A DNA stretch of 64,000 nt from Dugong dugon (Eukaryota > Chordata > Mammalia > Sirenia > Dugongidae), in NCBI GenBank assembly GCA_030035585.1, contig CM057482.1, positions 8,357,001-8,421,000 on the forward strand. The letters run 5' to 3'. The position numbers and the translations under genes were made by a program. Shown here in pieces: positions 21,841 through 32,975 of this stretch. The notes below the pieces were generated by a model that was not told where the DNA came from, did not search any database, and worked only from the letters and a program-made list of their open reading frames with translations. The stretch's first letter is position 1; each line of letters opens with the position of its first letter.

Positions 21841-22057
21841 CTGTATTTTTATGCAAATAGCACTCACCTTCGGCGTTTGTTTGCCAGCCGTGCCCTCCCT
21901 ACACAAGGTATTTTTGCAAGCTTGCTATGCTAATTTTTTTCCTACAGCAACCTAGGGAGGAAGACTGGCATGGCTGCACATTGAGGGTACCTTGTGGGGG
22001 GAGGGCGCATCCAGCAAACAGACACAGAAGGCACACATTATGAATGTAAAAATATTC
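21841..22057. mobile_element. Palindromic non-autonomous DNA element, copy B
   Basis: About 217 bp. Left end CTGTATTTTTATGCAAATAG and right end CATTATGAATGTAAAAATAT are inverted copies. Inner arms TTTGTTTGCCAGCCGTGCCC and GAGGGCGCATCCAGCAAACA, plus CACAAGGTA and TACCTTGTG, extend the stem to about 75 bp each side. It lies directly between an AfroSINE and an L1 tail. Family unknown. Confidence 0.65.
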
Positions 22058-22660
22058 TGTACGGACAGAGGAAGAAGGAGAGTCAGAAGATATGGAATGT
22101 GTGGCTGATTGCCTCCATGAACAACTGCTTCCTTTGCCATGAGACCAGAAGGACTGGATGGTGCCTGGCTACCATGAATGAACATTTTGAACAAAGATTC
22201 TACAGAAGAATCCTGATCAAAAGGAGGAAAATGCGGAACAGAATTTCAAATTCACGTGGACTCCAGACATTCTGGAGCCATAGGGGCTGGATGAACCCCT
22301 GAAACTATTGCTCTGAGATAATCTTTTATCCTTAAAACAAAAATATTCCCTGAAATCTTCTTAAAACCAAACAATAGCTTAGCTTAACTAGTACAAAATG
22401 TCTGCCTTGAGCATTATGCTCCTTTAAGAAACTCTCTATATGGGATCAAAGTGACAACAGCAGCCTGAAAGGTTAGATAGAAACCTTAGGGGACAGTGAG
22501 TTTGTATTAATGGGGGAGGAACAACTCAGAAAAGGAGGGCGAGAATGGTTGCATGACTCAAAGAATATAATCAATGTTGCTGAATTGTACATGTAGAAAT
22601 GGTTGAACTGGTGTATGTTTTGCTGTGTATTTCTCAATAACAATAAAATATTGTAAAAAA
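22058..22660 (+). mobile_element. L1 3' untranslated fragment
   Basis: Shares GACCAGAAGGACTGGATGGT and CTGGCTACCA wording with the 3' region of the 4.8 kb L1. It closes with GCTGAATTGTACATGTAGAA, TGCTGTGTATTTCTCAATAA and CAATAAAATA. It represents an L1 subfamily with a different end from that of 25523-30302. Confidence 0.75.
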
Positions 22661-22679
22661 TCATTAAAATATCCCCAAG

Positions 22680-23040
22680 ATTATTGCCCTGACATATTCC
22701 ATAACTGTGAACCGGAACTACCCACTGAGGTCACCTTTTAGCTAAATAACAGATTGGCTCATAAAAGAAAGAATATTACCAGTGAGTACTGTGCACCTTT
22801 AAAAAATCATCTCTATGAGACCAAATGGTCAACAGTTACTCTTCAGCAAAGATGAAAGGGTAAGGGGACAGGAAAACCAGATAACTGGAAAAGAAACATC
22901 CAGAATGGAATGAATGAGAATGTTGACACATTGTGAAAAACGTAACGCATATCACTGAACAATTTGTGTAGTAATTGTTAAATGGGAACCTAATTTGCTG
23001 TGTAAACTTCCATAGAAAACACAATAAAATACTATTTTTA
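22680..23040 (+). mobile_element. Second L1 3' untranslated fragment
   Basis: Parallels the preceding tail: AACAGTTACTCTTCAGCAAA, AGAATGTTGACACATTGTGA, TTTGCTGTGTAAACTTCCAT and CACAATAAAATACTATTTTT. It is a separate, slightly different L1 end placed head to tail with the first. Confidence 0.7.
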
Positions 23041-23261
23041 AAAACAAGTCTGTGCAGTAATAAATACAGAAGACATCAGAGATATTAAATAATGGACTTT
23101 TTTGTTACTATCTTGTATTCACCCAACACTTAAATGAAATACTCAGTTAAAGGAAATGGCAACGTTTTTTGCTTGGTGTGGTTCCCTTCGAAGGTCTTTT
23201 ATAAAAGGTCTTTGTGTCCGGATGTGCTCATTTTCACACTCATGTCTTGTTTTACCTCCAG

Positions 23262-23338
23262 AAACAAAGTAAAGATCGATTTGGATTAGAGGGTGATGAG
23301 GAATCAACTATGTTAGAAGAATCTGTTTCCCCCAAAAA
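23262..23338 (+). CDS. TLN2: TLN2 exon 5 (head-rod linker)
   Basis: Twenty-five codons plus two bases: KQSKDRFGLEGDEESTMLEE then SVSPK, residues 403-427. It opens the flexible linker between head and rod. The SPKK motif at Ser425 matches the Cdk5 phosphorylation site described in talin-1. The acceptor is TTTTACCTCCAG and the donor reads AAA|GTAAGT, a strong match. The split codon is completed by the first G of exon 6 to give Lys. Confidence 0.96.
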
Positions 23339-23564
23339 GTAAGTATGTTCTGAGAGCTATGTTCTGAGGTTTCCCCTGGCAGCCCTGGGCCTGTCGCACT
23401 GAAGCCATCAGCTGGAGGACGTGATAGTGGATGGGATGGATGAGTCTTGCTACTCAAAGCGTGATCCTCAGACCAGCAGCATCACTGTTGCGGGGGTCTG
23501 CTGTGGGTGGCTGGGATTTCAGAGAGACACTGAACAAGGTGTGGTGTCTCACTCCGTCTCTGGA

Positions 23565-23810
23565 GGCAGTGAGCATTTGTGATTTGAATCTCATGACCTG
23601 GGTTCGAATCTGGCATCTGCCTCTTACTAACTGTGTTGCCTTGGGGAAGTTACTTAATCTCTCTGCCTGTGTGATCTCATCCATTAAATAATGACAGTAC
23701 TTTTGTTTTGATGACTGTAGGTTTTGTTTTGATTATTGAGTTACTAATAAAGCACATAAAAAATGCATGGCACATGGTAAATATTTGTTATCGTGCTTAT
23801 CAGTCATCAC
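23565..23810 (+). mobile_element. MIR
   Basis: CTGGGTTCGAATCTGGCATC, TTACTAACTGTGTTGCCTTG, GGGAAGTTACTTAATCTCTC and GCATGGCACATGGTAAATAT follow the MIR consensus from head to tail. Confidence 0.85.
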
Positions 23811-23964
23811 TGTTACCGTTATTTTAAATTCAAAACAGTCTAAATTTAGCCCCGTTTTATAGATTGGGAAACAGATTAGTTAAAATTAAGCAGTAGCTCG
23901 TAAGGGATACTCGTTGGGAGGCCTGTGTGGGCATCTCCTTTATGTCAAGCGGAGTGTGATAACT

Positions 23965-24145
23965 TTTTTGGTCTATACTTTACCGAGTGGCTCTAACACA
24001 CTGACTCATTTGATCCCAGCCAAACCCTGTGTGAGAAGTAGGCTCGACATTATCATCCCCAGTTCATGGCTGAGGAAACTGAAGCTCATGGAAGTTAGCT
24101 GAGATACACACACATGATAGAGCCCAGACTCAGATTCAGATCTCG
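23965..24145 (-). mobile_element. MIR-like fragment, minus strand
   Basis: ACATTATCATCCCCAGTTCA followed by TGGCTGAGGAAACTGAAGCT is the reverse MIR core. The remainder is worn. Confidence 0.6.
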
Positions 24146-24469
24146 TGTTGTTTCCCATAGAACACTGCGAGAAAGTTCTAGCATATTCTAATATATTGAA
24201 CTTGCTTAGCCATAGTAATTGTTTCTCTAACATCTCTACCATTCCTACCACTTCCTCACCATTTCCTTCACAGTCGTCCTGAAGGTGCTTTTCCATTTGT
24301 CCCCCATTAACATGTAAGTTGGAACCAAACTCGATGTGATGCATTTCAAGTACTTGCTTCTCTGTAGCAAAGTACCTCAAGTCCTTGGAGGAATTAATGA
24401 CCCTTGGGTGGAAATTAGGAAGCTAGTGCTTCCTGGCAGGGTGAGCGGTTCATTGCAGAGTACCCTGCT

Positions 24470-24833
24470 GCACTTGCAATTATGGTGTTGGCAAAGAATA
24501 TTGATATTCTGTGGACTGCCAGAAGAACGAGCAAAAATCTATCTTGGAAGAAGTACAGCCAGAAAGCTCCTTAGAAGCAAGGGTGGTGAGACTACGTCTC
24601 ACATACTTTGGACATGTTATCAGGAGGGACCAGTCCCTGGAGGAGGACATCATGCTTGGTAAAGTGGAGGGTCCGCAAAACAGGAAGACCCTCAGCAAGA
24701 TGGATTGACACAGTGGCTGCACCAGTGGGCTCGAACACAGCAGTGATTGCAAGGCTCAGGCAGTGTTTCATTCCGTTCTGCTTAGGGTTGCTATGGGTTG
24801 GAACCGACTCAGCTGCACCTAACAATAACAACA
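24470..24833 (+). mobile_element. RTE LINE 3' fragment
   Basis: Same element as 16010-16300 but reaching further 5'. It encodes LRLTYFGHVIRRDQSLEEDI and MLGKVEGPQNR in a frame at 24511-24708, with a frameshift afterwards (the RPSARWID piece is in another frame). It ends GGTTGCTATGGGTTGGAACC then CACCTAACAATAACAACAGC. Upstream, GGACTGCCAGAAGAACGAGC belongs to the same LINE. It is a broken copy. Confidence 0.85.
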
Positions 24834-25507
24834 GCTGGGCTTGCACTTCCCTTAGGGGCAGCTAGACCCGGAGTGCCTGGACCCTCCCCTGCCTGAGGCC
24901 ACTGTAGCCCCCTCACATTGTTTAGGACATCACCCCGGGGCCTGATCAAGGCAAGCAGGAAGAATGGTCCAGTGTAGGCCCTGTCACTAGACCTTCCCCT
25001 TCTCGCTGTAATGGTCATAGGCAGAGATCTTGAAATGTAGCTGACTTCCTGCTGGAGCCCCCAGATCCACGCTCCATAGTGCGACCTCCTCAGCACACAT
25101 GAATATTTTTCTGCAGTTATCTGTCTCTTGGTGTCCTAGCCATCCCCATGGCTCGTGAGCCTTGCCCTGGGCAACCAGGAGTGATCTATGATGGCTCAAG
25201 AACCGTGGGTCAGAGCCCTCCCTTAATGCAGCTGCATTCCAACCCTCCCCCCAAAACACAATCTCCCCAGACACTCCCTGTTTGTCTGTCAACCTCCACT
25301 GACGCAGATAGGACACCCTCAGACTTCTTTCCAGCCCTCGTATAGCCAAAGTCCTTCACACTTACCATTTACTCTAAAAAAATATCATGAAGTAGAAAGT
25401 TTATAATTTTTGGCTAGACATCCTAGAAATCTTTCCAGATTTATTTGAAATCATCTGGAAGAGGTACCAAAGTCTGTCATATCCTCAAGGCCCCAGAGAC
25501 CATTAAA

Positions 25508-28500
25508 CATTCACCGTGGTCACTTATGCTGAATGTAAATGGACTAAATGCACCAATAAAGAGACAGAGTGGCAGACTGGATAAAAAAACATGATCCATC
25601 AGTATGCTGCCTACAAGAGACACACCTTAGACTTAAAGACACAAATAAACTAAAACTCAAAGGATGGAAAAAAATATATCAAGCAAACAACACTTAAAAA
25701 AGAGCAGGAGTGGCAATATTAATCTCTGACAAAATAGACTTTAAAGTAAAATCCACCACAAAGGATAAGGAAGGACACTATATAATGATTAAAGGGTCAA
25801 TACACCCAGAGGACAGAACTACAATAAATATTTATGCATCCAATGACAGGGCTCCAAAATACATAAACTCTAACAGCCTTGAAAAGAGAGATAGACAGCT
25901 CCACAACAGGAGCAGGAGACTTCAACACACCGCTTACGTTGAAGGACAGAACATCCTGAAAGAAGCTCACCAATGACACGGAAGAGCTAAATGCTACAAT
26001 CAACCAACTTGATCTCATAGACATACATATACCAAACACTCCATCCAACAGCAGCCAAGTATACTTTCTTTTCTAATGCACATGGAACATTCTCCAGTAA
26101 AGACCACATATTAGGCCGTAAAGCAAGCCTTAACAAAATCCAAAGCATCAAAATATTCCAAAGCGTCTTTTCTGACCATAAAGCCATAAAAGTAGAAATC
26201 AATAACAGAAAAAGCAAGGAAAAAAAATCAAACACATGGAAACTGAACAATACCTTGCTCAGAAACTACTGGGTTATAGAAGAAATTAAGGATGGAATAA
26301 AGAAATTCATAGAATCAAATGAGAACAAAAACATGTCCTACCAGAGCCTTTGGGACACAGCAAAAGCAGTTCTCAGAGGTCAGTTTATAGCAATAAATGC
26401 ACACATCCAAAAAGAAGAAAGGGACAAAATCAAAACATTAACCCTACAACTCAAACAAGTAGAAAGAGAGAACAAAAGAAGCCCTTGGGTGCTAGAAGAA
26501 AGGAAATAATAAGAATTAGAGCAGAATTAAATGAAATAGAGAGTAGAAAAATAATTGAAAGCGTTAACAAGACCAAAAGCTTGTTCTTCGAAAAGATCAA
26601 CAAAATTGATAAACCATTGGCCAGACAAAAGAAAAACAGAAAGGAAGCAGATAACCTGTATAAGAAATGAGATGGGTGATATCACAACCGACCCAAGTGA
26701 AATTAAAAGGATCATAACAGAGTACTATGGAAAATGGTACTCTAACAAATTTGAAAACCTAGAGGAAATGGACAAATTTCTAGAAACTCACTACCTACCT
26801 AAAATAACACAAAATAGAGGTAGAACAACTAAATAAACCCATAAAAAAAGAAGAGATTGAAAAGGTAATTAAAAAACTCCCAACAAAAAAAAACCCTGGC
26901 CCGGATGGCTTCACCGGAGGATTCTACCAAACTTTCAGAGAAGAGTTAACACCGCTACTACTAAAGGTATTTCAGAGCATAGAAAAGGATGGAATACTCC
27001 CAAACTCATTCTTTGAAGCCAGCATAACCCTGAGATCAAAACCGGGTAAAGATGCGACAAAAAAAGAAAATTATAGACAAATATCCTTCATGAACATTGA
27101 CACAAAAGTCCTCAACAAAATTCTAGCCAACAAAATTCAGCAACATATCAAAAACATAATTCACCGTGATCAAGTGGGATTTATACCAGGTATGCAGGGA
27201 TGGTTCAACATTAGAAAAACAATCAATGTAACCCATCACATAAATAAAACAAAAGACAAGAACCACATGATCTTATCAATCGATGCAGAAAAGGCATTTA
27301 ACAAAGTCCAACACCCATTCATGATAAAAACTCTTAACAAAATAGGAATAGAAGTGAAATTCCTCGACATAATTAAGGGCATTTATACAAACCCAACAGC
27401 TAACATCATCCTAAATGGGGAGACTTTGAAAGCATTCCCCTTCAGAACGGGAACCAGACAAGGATGCCCTTTATCACCACTCTTATTCAACATTGTGCTG
27501 GAGGTCCTAGCCAGAGCAGTTAGGCTAGAAAAAAAAAAATAAATGGCATCCGAATTGGCAGGGAAGAAGTCAAACTATCTCTGTTTGCAGATGGTATGAT
27601 CTACACAGAAAACCCCCAAAGAATCCACAAGAAAACTAGTGGAACTGATAGATTTCAGCGAAGTTTCAGAATACCAGATACAAGATAAACATACAAAAAT
27701 CATTTGGATTCCTTTACACCAACAAAGAGAACCTCAAAGAGGAAATCACCAAATCAATACCATTTGCAGTAGCCCCCAAGAAGATAAAAAAACTTAGGAA
27801 TAAATCTAACCAGAGATGTAAAAAGATCTATACAATGAAAACTACCAAGACACTACTGCAAGAAACCAAGAGAGACCTGGGTAAGTGGAAAAACATACCT
27901 TGCTCATGGATAGGAAGACTCAACATTGTGAAAATGTCAATTTGCAATCTACAGATACAATGCAATCCTGATCTAAATTCCAACGGCATTTTTTAATGAG
28001 ATGGGGAAGCAAATCACCAACTTCATATGGAAAGGGAAGAGGCCCTGAATAAGGAAAGCATTACTCAAGAAGAAGAACAAGGTGGGAGGCCTCACACTAT
28101 GTGATTTTAGAACCTATTGTACTGCCACGATAGTCAAAACAGCCTGGTACTGATACAACAACAGATACATAGACCAACGGAACAGAATTGAGAACCCAGA
28201 TGTAAATCCATCCACCTATGAGCAGCTGATATTTGACAAAGTCTGTTAATTGGGGAAAAGACAGTCTCTTTAACAAATGGTGCTGCCATAACTGGATATC
28301 CATCTGCAAAAAAGTGAAACAAGACCCATACCTCACACCATGCACAAAAACTAACTCAAAATGGATCAGACTTAAATATAAAATATAAAATGATAAAGAT
28401 CACGGAGGAACAAATAGGGACAACGCTAGGAGCCCTAATACATGGCATAAACACAGTACAAACCGTAAGTAACAATGCACAAGCACCAGAAGAGAGACAA

Positions 28501-30317
28501 GATAACTGGGATCTCCTAAAAATCAAACACTTACGCTCATCAAAAGACTTCACCAAAAGAGTCAAAAGACAACGTACAGACTGGGAAAAAATTTTTGGCT
28601 ATGACAAATCCGATCGGCGTCTAATCTCTGTAATATACATGATACTGCAAAACCTGAACAACAGAAAGGCAAATAACCCAATTAAAAAATAGGCAAAGGA
28701 TATGAACAGGCACTTTGCCAAAGAAGATATTCAGGCAGCTAACAGACACATGAAGAAATGCTCACGATCATTAGCCATTAGAGAAATGCAGATCAAAACT
28801 ACAATGAGATATCATCTCACCCTTACAAGGCTAGCATTAATCCAAAAAACACAAAATAATAAATGCTGGAGAGGTTGTGGAGAGACTGGAACACTTATAC
28901 ACTGTTGGTGGGAATGTAAAATGGTACAGCCACTTTGGAAATCAATTTGGCGCTTCCTTAAAAAGCTAGAAATAGAAGTACCGTACAATCCAGCTATACC
29001 ACTCCTTGGAAGATATCCTAGAGAAATAATAGCCGTCACGTGAATACATATATGCACACCCATGTTCACTGCAGCACTGTTCACAATAGCAAAAAGATGG
29101 AAACAACCTAGGTGCCCATCAGTGGACAAACGGATAAACAAATTATGATATATCCACACAATGGGATATTATGCAACGATCAAGAACAATGATGAAGCCG
29201 TGAAACATCTTATAACATGGAGGAACCTGGAAGGCATTACGGTGAGTGAATTTAGTCAGTCACAGAAAGACAAATATTGTATAAGACCACTGTTATAAGA
29301 ACTCAAGAAAAGGTTTAAACACGGAAGTATTCTTTGATGGTTACGAGGGTGGGGACGGAGGGTGAGGGTTACTCACTAAATAGATAGTAGACAGGTATTG
29401 TCTTGGTGAAGGGAAGGACAGCGCACATTACAGGGGAAGTCAGCACAACTGGACTAAACCAAAGCTAAGAAGTTTCCTGAATACAGTCAAACACTTTGAG
29501 GGACAGAGTAGCAGGGGTAGGGATCTGGGGACTGTGCTTTCAGGGGACATCTAGGTCAGTTGGCATAACAAAGCTTATTAAGAAAATGTTCTGTATCCTA
29601 CTTTGGTGAGTGGCGTCTGGGGTCTTAAAAGCTTGCAAGTGGCCATCTAAGATGCATCAGTTGGTCCCAACCACCTGGAGTAAAGTTGAATGAAGAACAC
29701 CAAAGACACACGGGAAGTATTAGCCCAAGAGACAGAAAGGTCCACATAAACCAGAGACTTCATCAGCGTAAGACCAGAAGAACTAGATGGTGCCCAGCTA
29801 CCACCAGTGACTGCCCTGACAGGGAACAAAACAGAGAGTCCATGATGGAGCAGGAGAAAGGTGGGGTGCAGAACTCAAATTCTAGTAAGAAGACCTGACT
29901 TAATCGTCTGACTGAGACTGGAGGAACCCTGGAAATCATGGCCCCCAGATTCTCTATCAGCCCAGAAGTAAAACAATTTCCAAGGCCAACTCTTCAGACA
30001 GGGATTGGACTGGATGGACTGTGGGACATAAAGTGATACTTGTGAGGAGTGTGCCTCTTAGCTCAAGTAGATACAAGGAGCTAAACAGGCAGCTTCTGTC
30101 CGGAGGTGAGACGGGAAGGTAGAGAGGGTTAGGAGCTGGTTGAATGGACATGGGGAATCAGGGGTGGAAAGGAGGAATGTGCTGTCACAGTAAGGAGAGA
30201 GCAGTTAGGGTCACATAACTATGTATAAATTTTTGTATGGGAGACTAACTTGAAATGTAAATTTCATTTAAACTACAGCAATAAAAAGTAAAATGAAAAA
30301 AGCATTCTCCGTGGTCA
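25508..30317 (+). mobile_element. 4.8 kb 5'-truncated LINE-1 with target-site duplication
   Basis: CATTCACCGTGGTCA (25508-25522) and CATTCTCCGTGGTCA (30303-30317) match at 14 of 15 bases and bracket the element 25523-30302. The copy starts at the beginning of the ORF2 endonuclease (LNVNGLNAPIKRQSGRLD) and lacks the 5' UTR and ORF1. Reverse transcriptase motifs follow: [15 protein letters not shown] near 27276, [16 protein letters not shown] near 27456, and at 27584-27595 FADG where active L1s have FADD, so a catalytic Asp is lost. The C-terminal Cys/His motif CX3CX7HX4C is kept at 28864-28917. ORF2 is broken by several stops and frameshifts. A 1 kb 3' UTR and AATAAAAAGTAAAATG tail follow. Confidence 0.95.
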
Positions 30318-30801
30318 GTGACCCTGGACCTGGGGGAGGGGAGCTAAGGCCCTGAGAAATTTCAAGTTCATTTCCATATTTTCCCTTTCAAACTAGGGAT
30401 GGTTGCTCTATATCATCCCTGGTGCCTAGAATGGAACCTGGCACACAGTAGGTATTAGCTGAATGAATGCTATGTCAGGTAGGATTTACCCAACCTAAAT
30501 GAATTTATCCAACACCTTCATTTACACCTGAAAACATTGTTGTTACAGGAATATCTTTTTCTGCATAATCCCATGAACCTATTGAACAGATAAGTTGGGA
30601 GTAATTATTTTACCTTATATTACTGATTGTAAGAGGATTGGTCTCAGGGTTCTTCGGCTACGTCTTCGTTTGTAATTCTCCATTTGTTTGTGCCTCTTTG
30701 AAGTTGGCCTCCACAACAGACATTGTGACACCTGATGTATCTTCACGTTCCACTCCGTATGGGTGGCTTCTCCCCAGTGACCAAGCCCCTTTTCCCTGCA
30801 G

Positions 30802-30982
30802 GTCCACCATCTTGCAGCAGCAGTTCAATCGGACTGGGAAGGTGGAGCACGGCTCCGTGGCGCTGCCCGCCGTGATGCGCTCAGGCTCCAGCGGGCCCGA
30901 GACCTTCAACGTGGGCAGCATGCCCTCACCACAGCAGCAGGTCACGGTTGGGCAGATGCACCGCGGCCACATGCCTCCTCTG
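30802..30982 (+). CDS. TLN2: TLN2 exon 6 (linker with calpain site)
   Basis: One base completing Lys428, then 60 codons, residues 429-488, STILQQQFNRTGKVEHGSVA through GQMHRGHMPPL. It covers the rest of the head-rod linker. The LQ|QQ motif at residues 432-435 corresponds to the calpain-2 cleavage point of talin-1 (Q433/Q434, with L432 critical). NRTGKVEHGSVALPAVMRSG is characteristic of talin-2. The acceptor is CCTTTTCCCTGCAG and the donor CTG|GTGAGC. The exon is notably GC-rich against its intron. Confidence 0.98.
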
Positions 30983-32047
30983 GTGAGCTTTCTTGTGCAT
31001 TTCCCCTGCTTTCTTAGCTGCCTCTGGTGGACAGAGAGGGTACCAGCAAGGAGTCAGCTCCTGTGTGTCGTCCACACTCACTGGTTCTCATCTGAACCTT
31101 GGTCTGTCCAGCGGTGCATTCCCAATGTCTAACTCCCAGATGCACTTTTTTTTTTTTTTTTTTTTTGTATTCCAATAAGACTTTAATTATAAAAATAGGC
31201 AGGGGGCAAGACTTGGCCTGTGGAACATAGTTTGCTGCCCCCTGCTCAGAGAGCTCAGATTATTCTTTACCACAGTCATTCGAGGTGAATACCAGCTGCA
31301 TTCTTTTAACTCTGATAACTGCCTATCTAAGATCAGAGGTGACCTCAGTGGCTGGAAGAGAAGTAGCCACCTCTCAAAGTGACCTGCTGATATAGGGAAA
31401 GACCCCCCCGCCGCCCCACCTTCCCAGTTTCAAGCTGATTGGTCCATATACTCCTTGGGTAGTCTTTGAAATAGAGTAGGTCTTTAGTGATCCAGAGGTT
31501 TCACCCCAGCAGATCCTTGGTTCCTTTCTGCCTGCCATTACGTGCCCTTCTGCCCTGCCTCTGGAATCCTGTGCTATTGGGCAGTAACTTTTTGAAAGCT
31601 AGAGAGCCTCAAATCGCAGAAGTAATTTGAGTCTGAAGAAGTGTGTTGCCTGTAGGTTTGGGTGGAATCCTTAAGTATTGATCAAGCAGAGGTCTGACTC
31701 AACACACTCGTGTTTCCTATGCATGAGATCTTTTGTGCTCTGAACTCAAGGATTAGATCCCCTTGATGCCCCTGCAAGGGCCCCTGCTGAGCATTCTTGT
31801 CAGCTAATAAACTTCTCCACACTCGTCCGACTCTATCCCTCTATTGCAAAACCCTCGTTTACTATTCTGTTACTATAATATCTATTTCTGGTCTCCAAGT
31901 TCAAATGGGAGATGGGTCTGGGTGGTTGTTGAAATGCACCTTGAGCCTGCCTGAAAACCAGAGTTCAGTTTTGCCTTGTTTTGTGAGGAGGGCTGTGTTA
32001 GTCCTGGGAGCGTGGTATGACCTACCTGTGTTCATCTGTCTTCGCAG
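30983..32047 (+). other. TLN2: TLN2 intron, 1065 bp
   Basis: Contains a T-run (31147-31166), a short hAT-like terminus on the minus strand and, around 31640-31830, a segment with an AATAAACTTCTCC polyadenylation-like motif that might be an LTR remnant but could not be assigned. Confidence 0.85.
31167..31244 (-). mobile_element. hAT-type DNA transposon terminus
   Basis: On the minus strand it reads CAGGGGGCAGCAAACTATG, then GGCCAAGTCTTGCCCCCTGC and TTAAAGTCTTATTGGAATAC. This is the well-known end of a mammalian hAT family (CAGGGGTCGGCAAACTATGG type). Only one end is present, next to a T-run. Confidence 0.7.
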
Positions 32048-32161
32048 ACCTCGGCCCAGCAGGCCCTCATGGGGACCATCAACACCAGCATGCACGCTGT
32101 GCAGCAGGCCCAGGACGACCTCAGCGAGCTTGACTCCCTGCCGCCTCTTGGCCAGGATATG
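32048..32161 (+). CDS. TLN2: TLN2 exon 7 (start of rod bundle R1)
   Basis: Thirty-eight codons, residues 489-526, TSAQQALMGTINTSMHAVQQ through LPPLGQDM. This is the first helix of the five-helix bundle R1, just after the linker. The AQQAQDDLSELDSLPPLG segment distinguishes talin-2 from talin-1 (AAQATLDDFDTLPPLG). The acceptor is CATCTGTCTTCGCAG and the donor ATG|GTAAGG. Phase 0. Confidence 0.98.
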
Positions 32162-32304
32162 GTAAGGATTGTCCATGTGGTTTTCATTCAGGGTCTCAGC
32201 CCGCCAGAACACAGGTGTACGCGCTCTGTCTGGATTCAGCTAGGCGCATCCTTGTCTCCAGATTTCACCCAAAGGAGAGAATCATGAGGAGCTACTAGCA
32301 GATG

Positions 32305-32544
32305 GCAGTATCGTATAAGGGCTCTGGAGCCACGTAACCCGGGGTTAAATTCCAGCTCCGCTGTCCACTGGCTGTGTGCATCTGGCAGCTTCAACTCTCC
32401 AGTCCTCTACTTTTACATCTGTATATAGGGTTGTTGTGAAGATTCAATGATCTAATCACACACACAGTTCTTAGCACAGTGCCTGCCGTGCAGTAAGAGC
32501 TCAGTGCATATTAGCGGTTTTTATTGTTGTTATTATTATTACTA
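32305..32544 (+). mobile_element. MIR
   Basis: Full-length MIR order: GGGCTCTGGAGCCACGTAAC, CCACTGGCTGTGTGCATCTG, GGGTTGTTGTGAAGATTCAA, CTTAGCACAGTGCCTGCCGT and a TTATTGTTGTTATTATTATT end. Confidence 0.9.
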
Positions 32545-32727
32545 CCAGTGGCTCTTAAACTTCAGTAAGCGTAAGACTCCCTGGCGGGCTTGTTAAAACA
32601 CAGATTACTGGGCCGCATTCCCATTCTTAGTAGGTAGGGAGTGGGGCCTGAGAACCTGCATTTCCACCAAGTTCCCAGGTAATGCTGGTGCTGCCTGTCT
32701 GAGGACCACACTTGGAGAACCGCTGGA
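32545..32727 (+). mobile_element. MER5A (hAT-Charlie)
   Basis: CCAGTGGCTCTTAAACTTCA at the start, GGGCTTGTTAAAACACAGAT, GAACCTGCATTTCCACCAAG, and ACACTTGGAGAACCGCTGG at the end. An essentially full-length non-autonomous element. Confidence 0.9.
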
Positions 32728-32804
32728 TTAATTCTGCTGAGGGTTTCTGCAGGGCAGCTGGTAAAGAAGCCTTGTAACTGCTGCTGCAGGAGATCATCTA
32801 CCCC

Positions 32805-32975
32805 CTTGCTATGCTAACTGCGGTCCACAGGCTACCAGCATTGGTGATACGTGGGATCCTGAGAGAGATGCAGAGTCCTGGGCCTTACCCCAGACCTACT
32901 GGTTCTGAATCTGCATTTTAGCAAGGTCCCCAGCTGTTTCGTTTGCGCATTACAGTTTGAGAAGCATTGGCTACC
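32805..32975 (+). mobile_element. MER5-related hAT element
   Basis: CCAGCATTGGTGATACGTGG, AGAGATGCAGAGTCCTGGGC, CCCAGACCTACTGGTTCTGA, TCTGCATTTTAGCAAGGTCC and CAGTTTGAGAAGCATTGG follow the MER5-type pattern. The exact subfamily is not certain. Confidence 0.75.

Larger units (their letters stand above)
21150..23261 (+). other. TLN2: TLN2 intron, 2112 bp
   Basis: Packed with mobile DNA from 21628 to 23040: an AfroSINE, a palindromic element and two L1 tails in direct succession. Nothing recognised in 21150-21625 and 23045-23250. Confidence 0.9.
23339..30801 (+). other. TLN2: TLN2 intron, 7463 bp
   Basis: Two thirds of this intron is the single L1 insertion 25523-30302. It also has MIRs and an RTE fragment. 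The 24840-25500 stretch holds no recognised feature. 30320-30790 has only a short MIR/L2-like trace near 30410-30480 and the acceptor tract. Confidence 0.9.

Noticed and set aside
31640-31840. Possible LTR end with an AATAAACTTCTCC motif
   Set aside because: Only the polyadenylation-like region is suggestive; no second boundary or family wording could be recognised.
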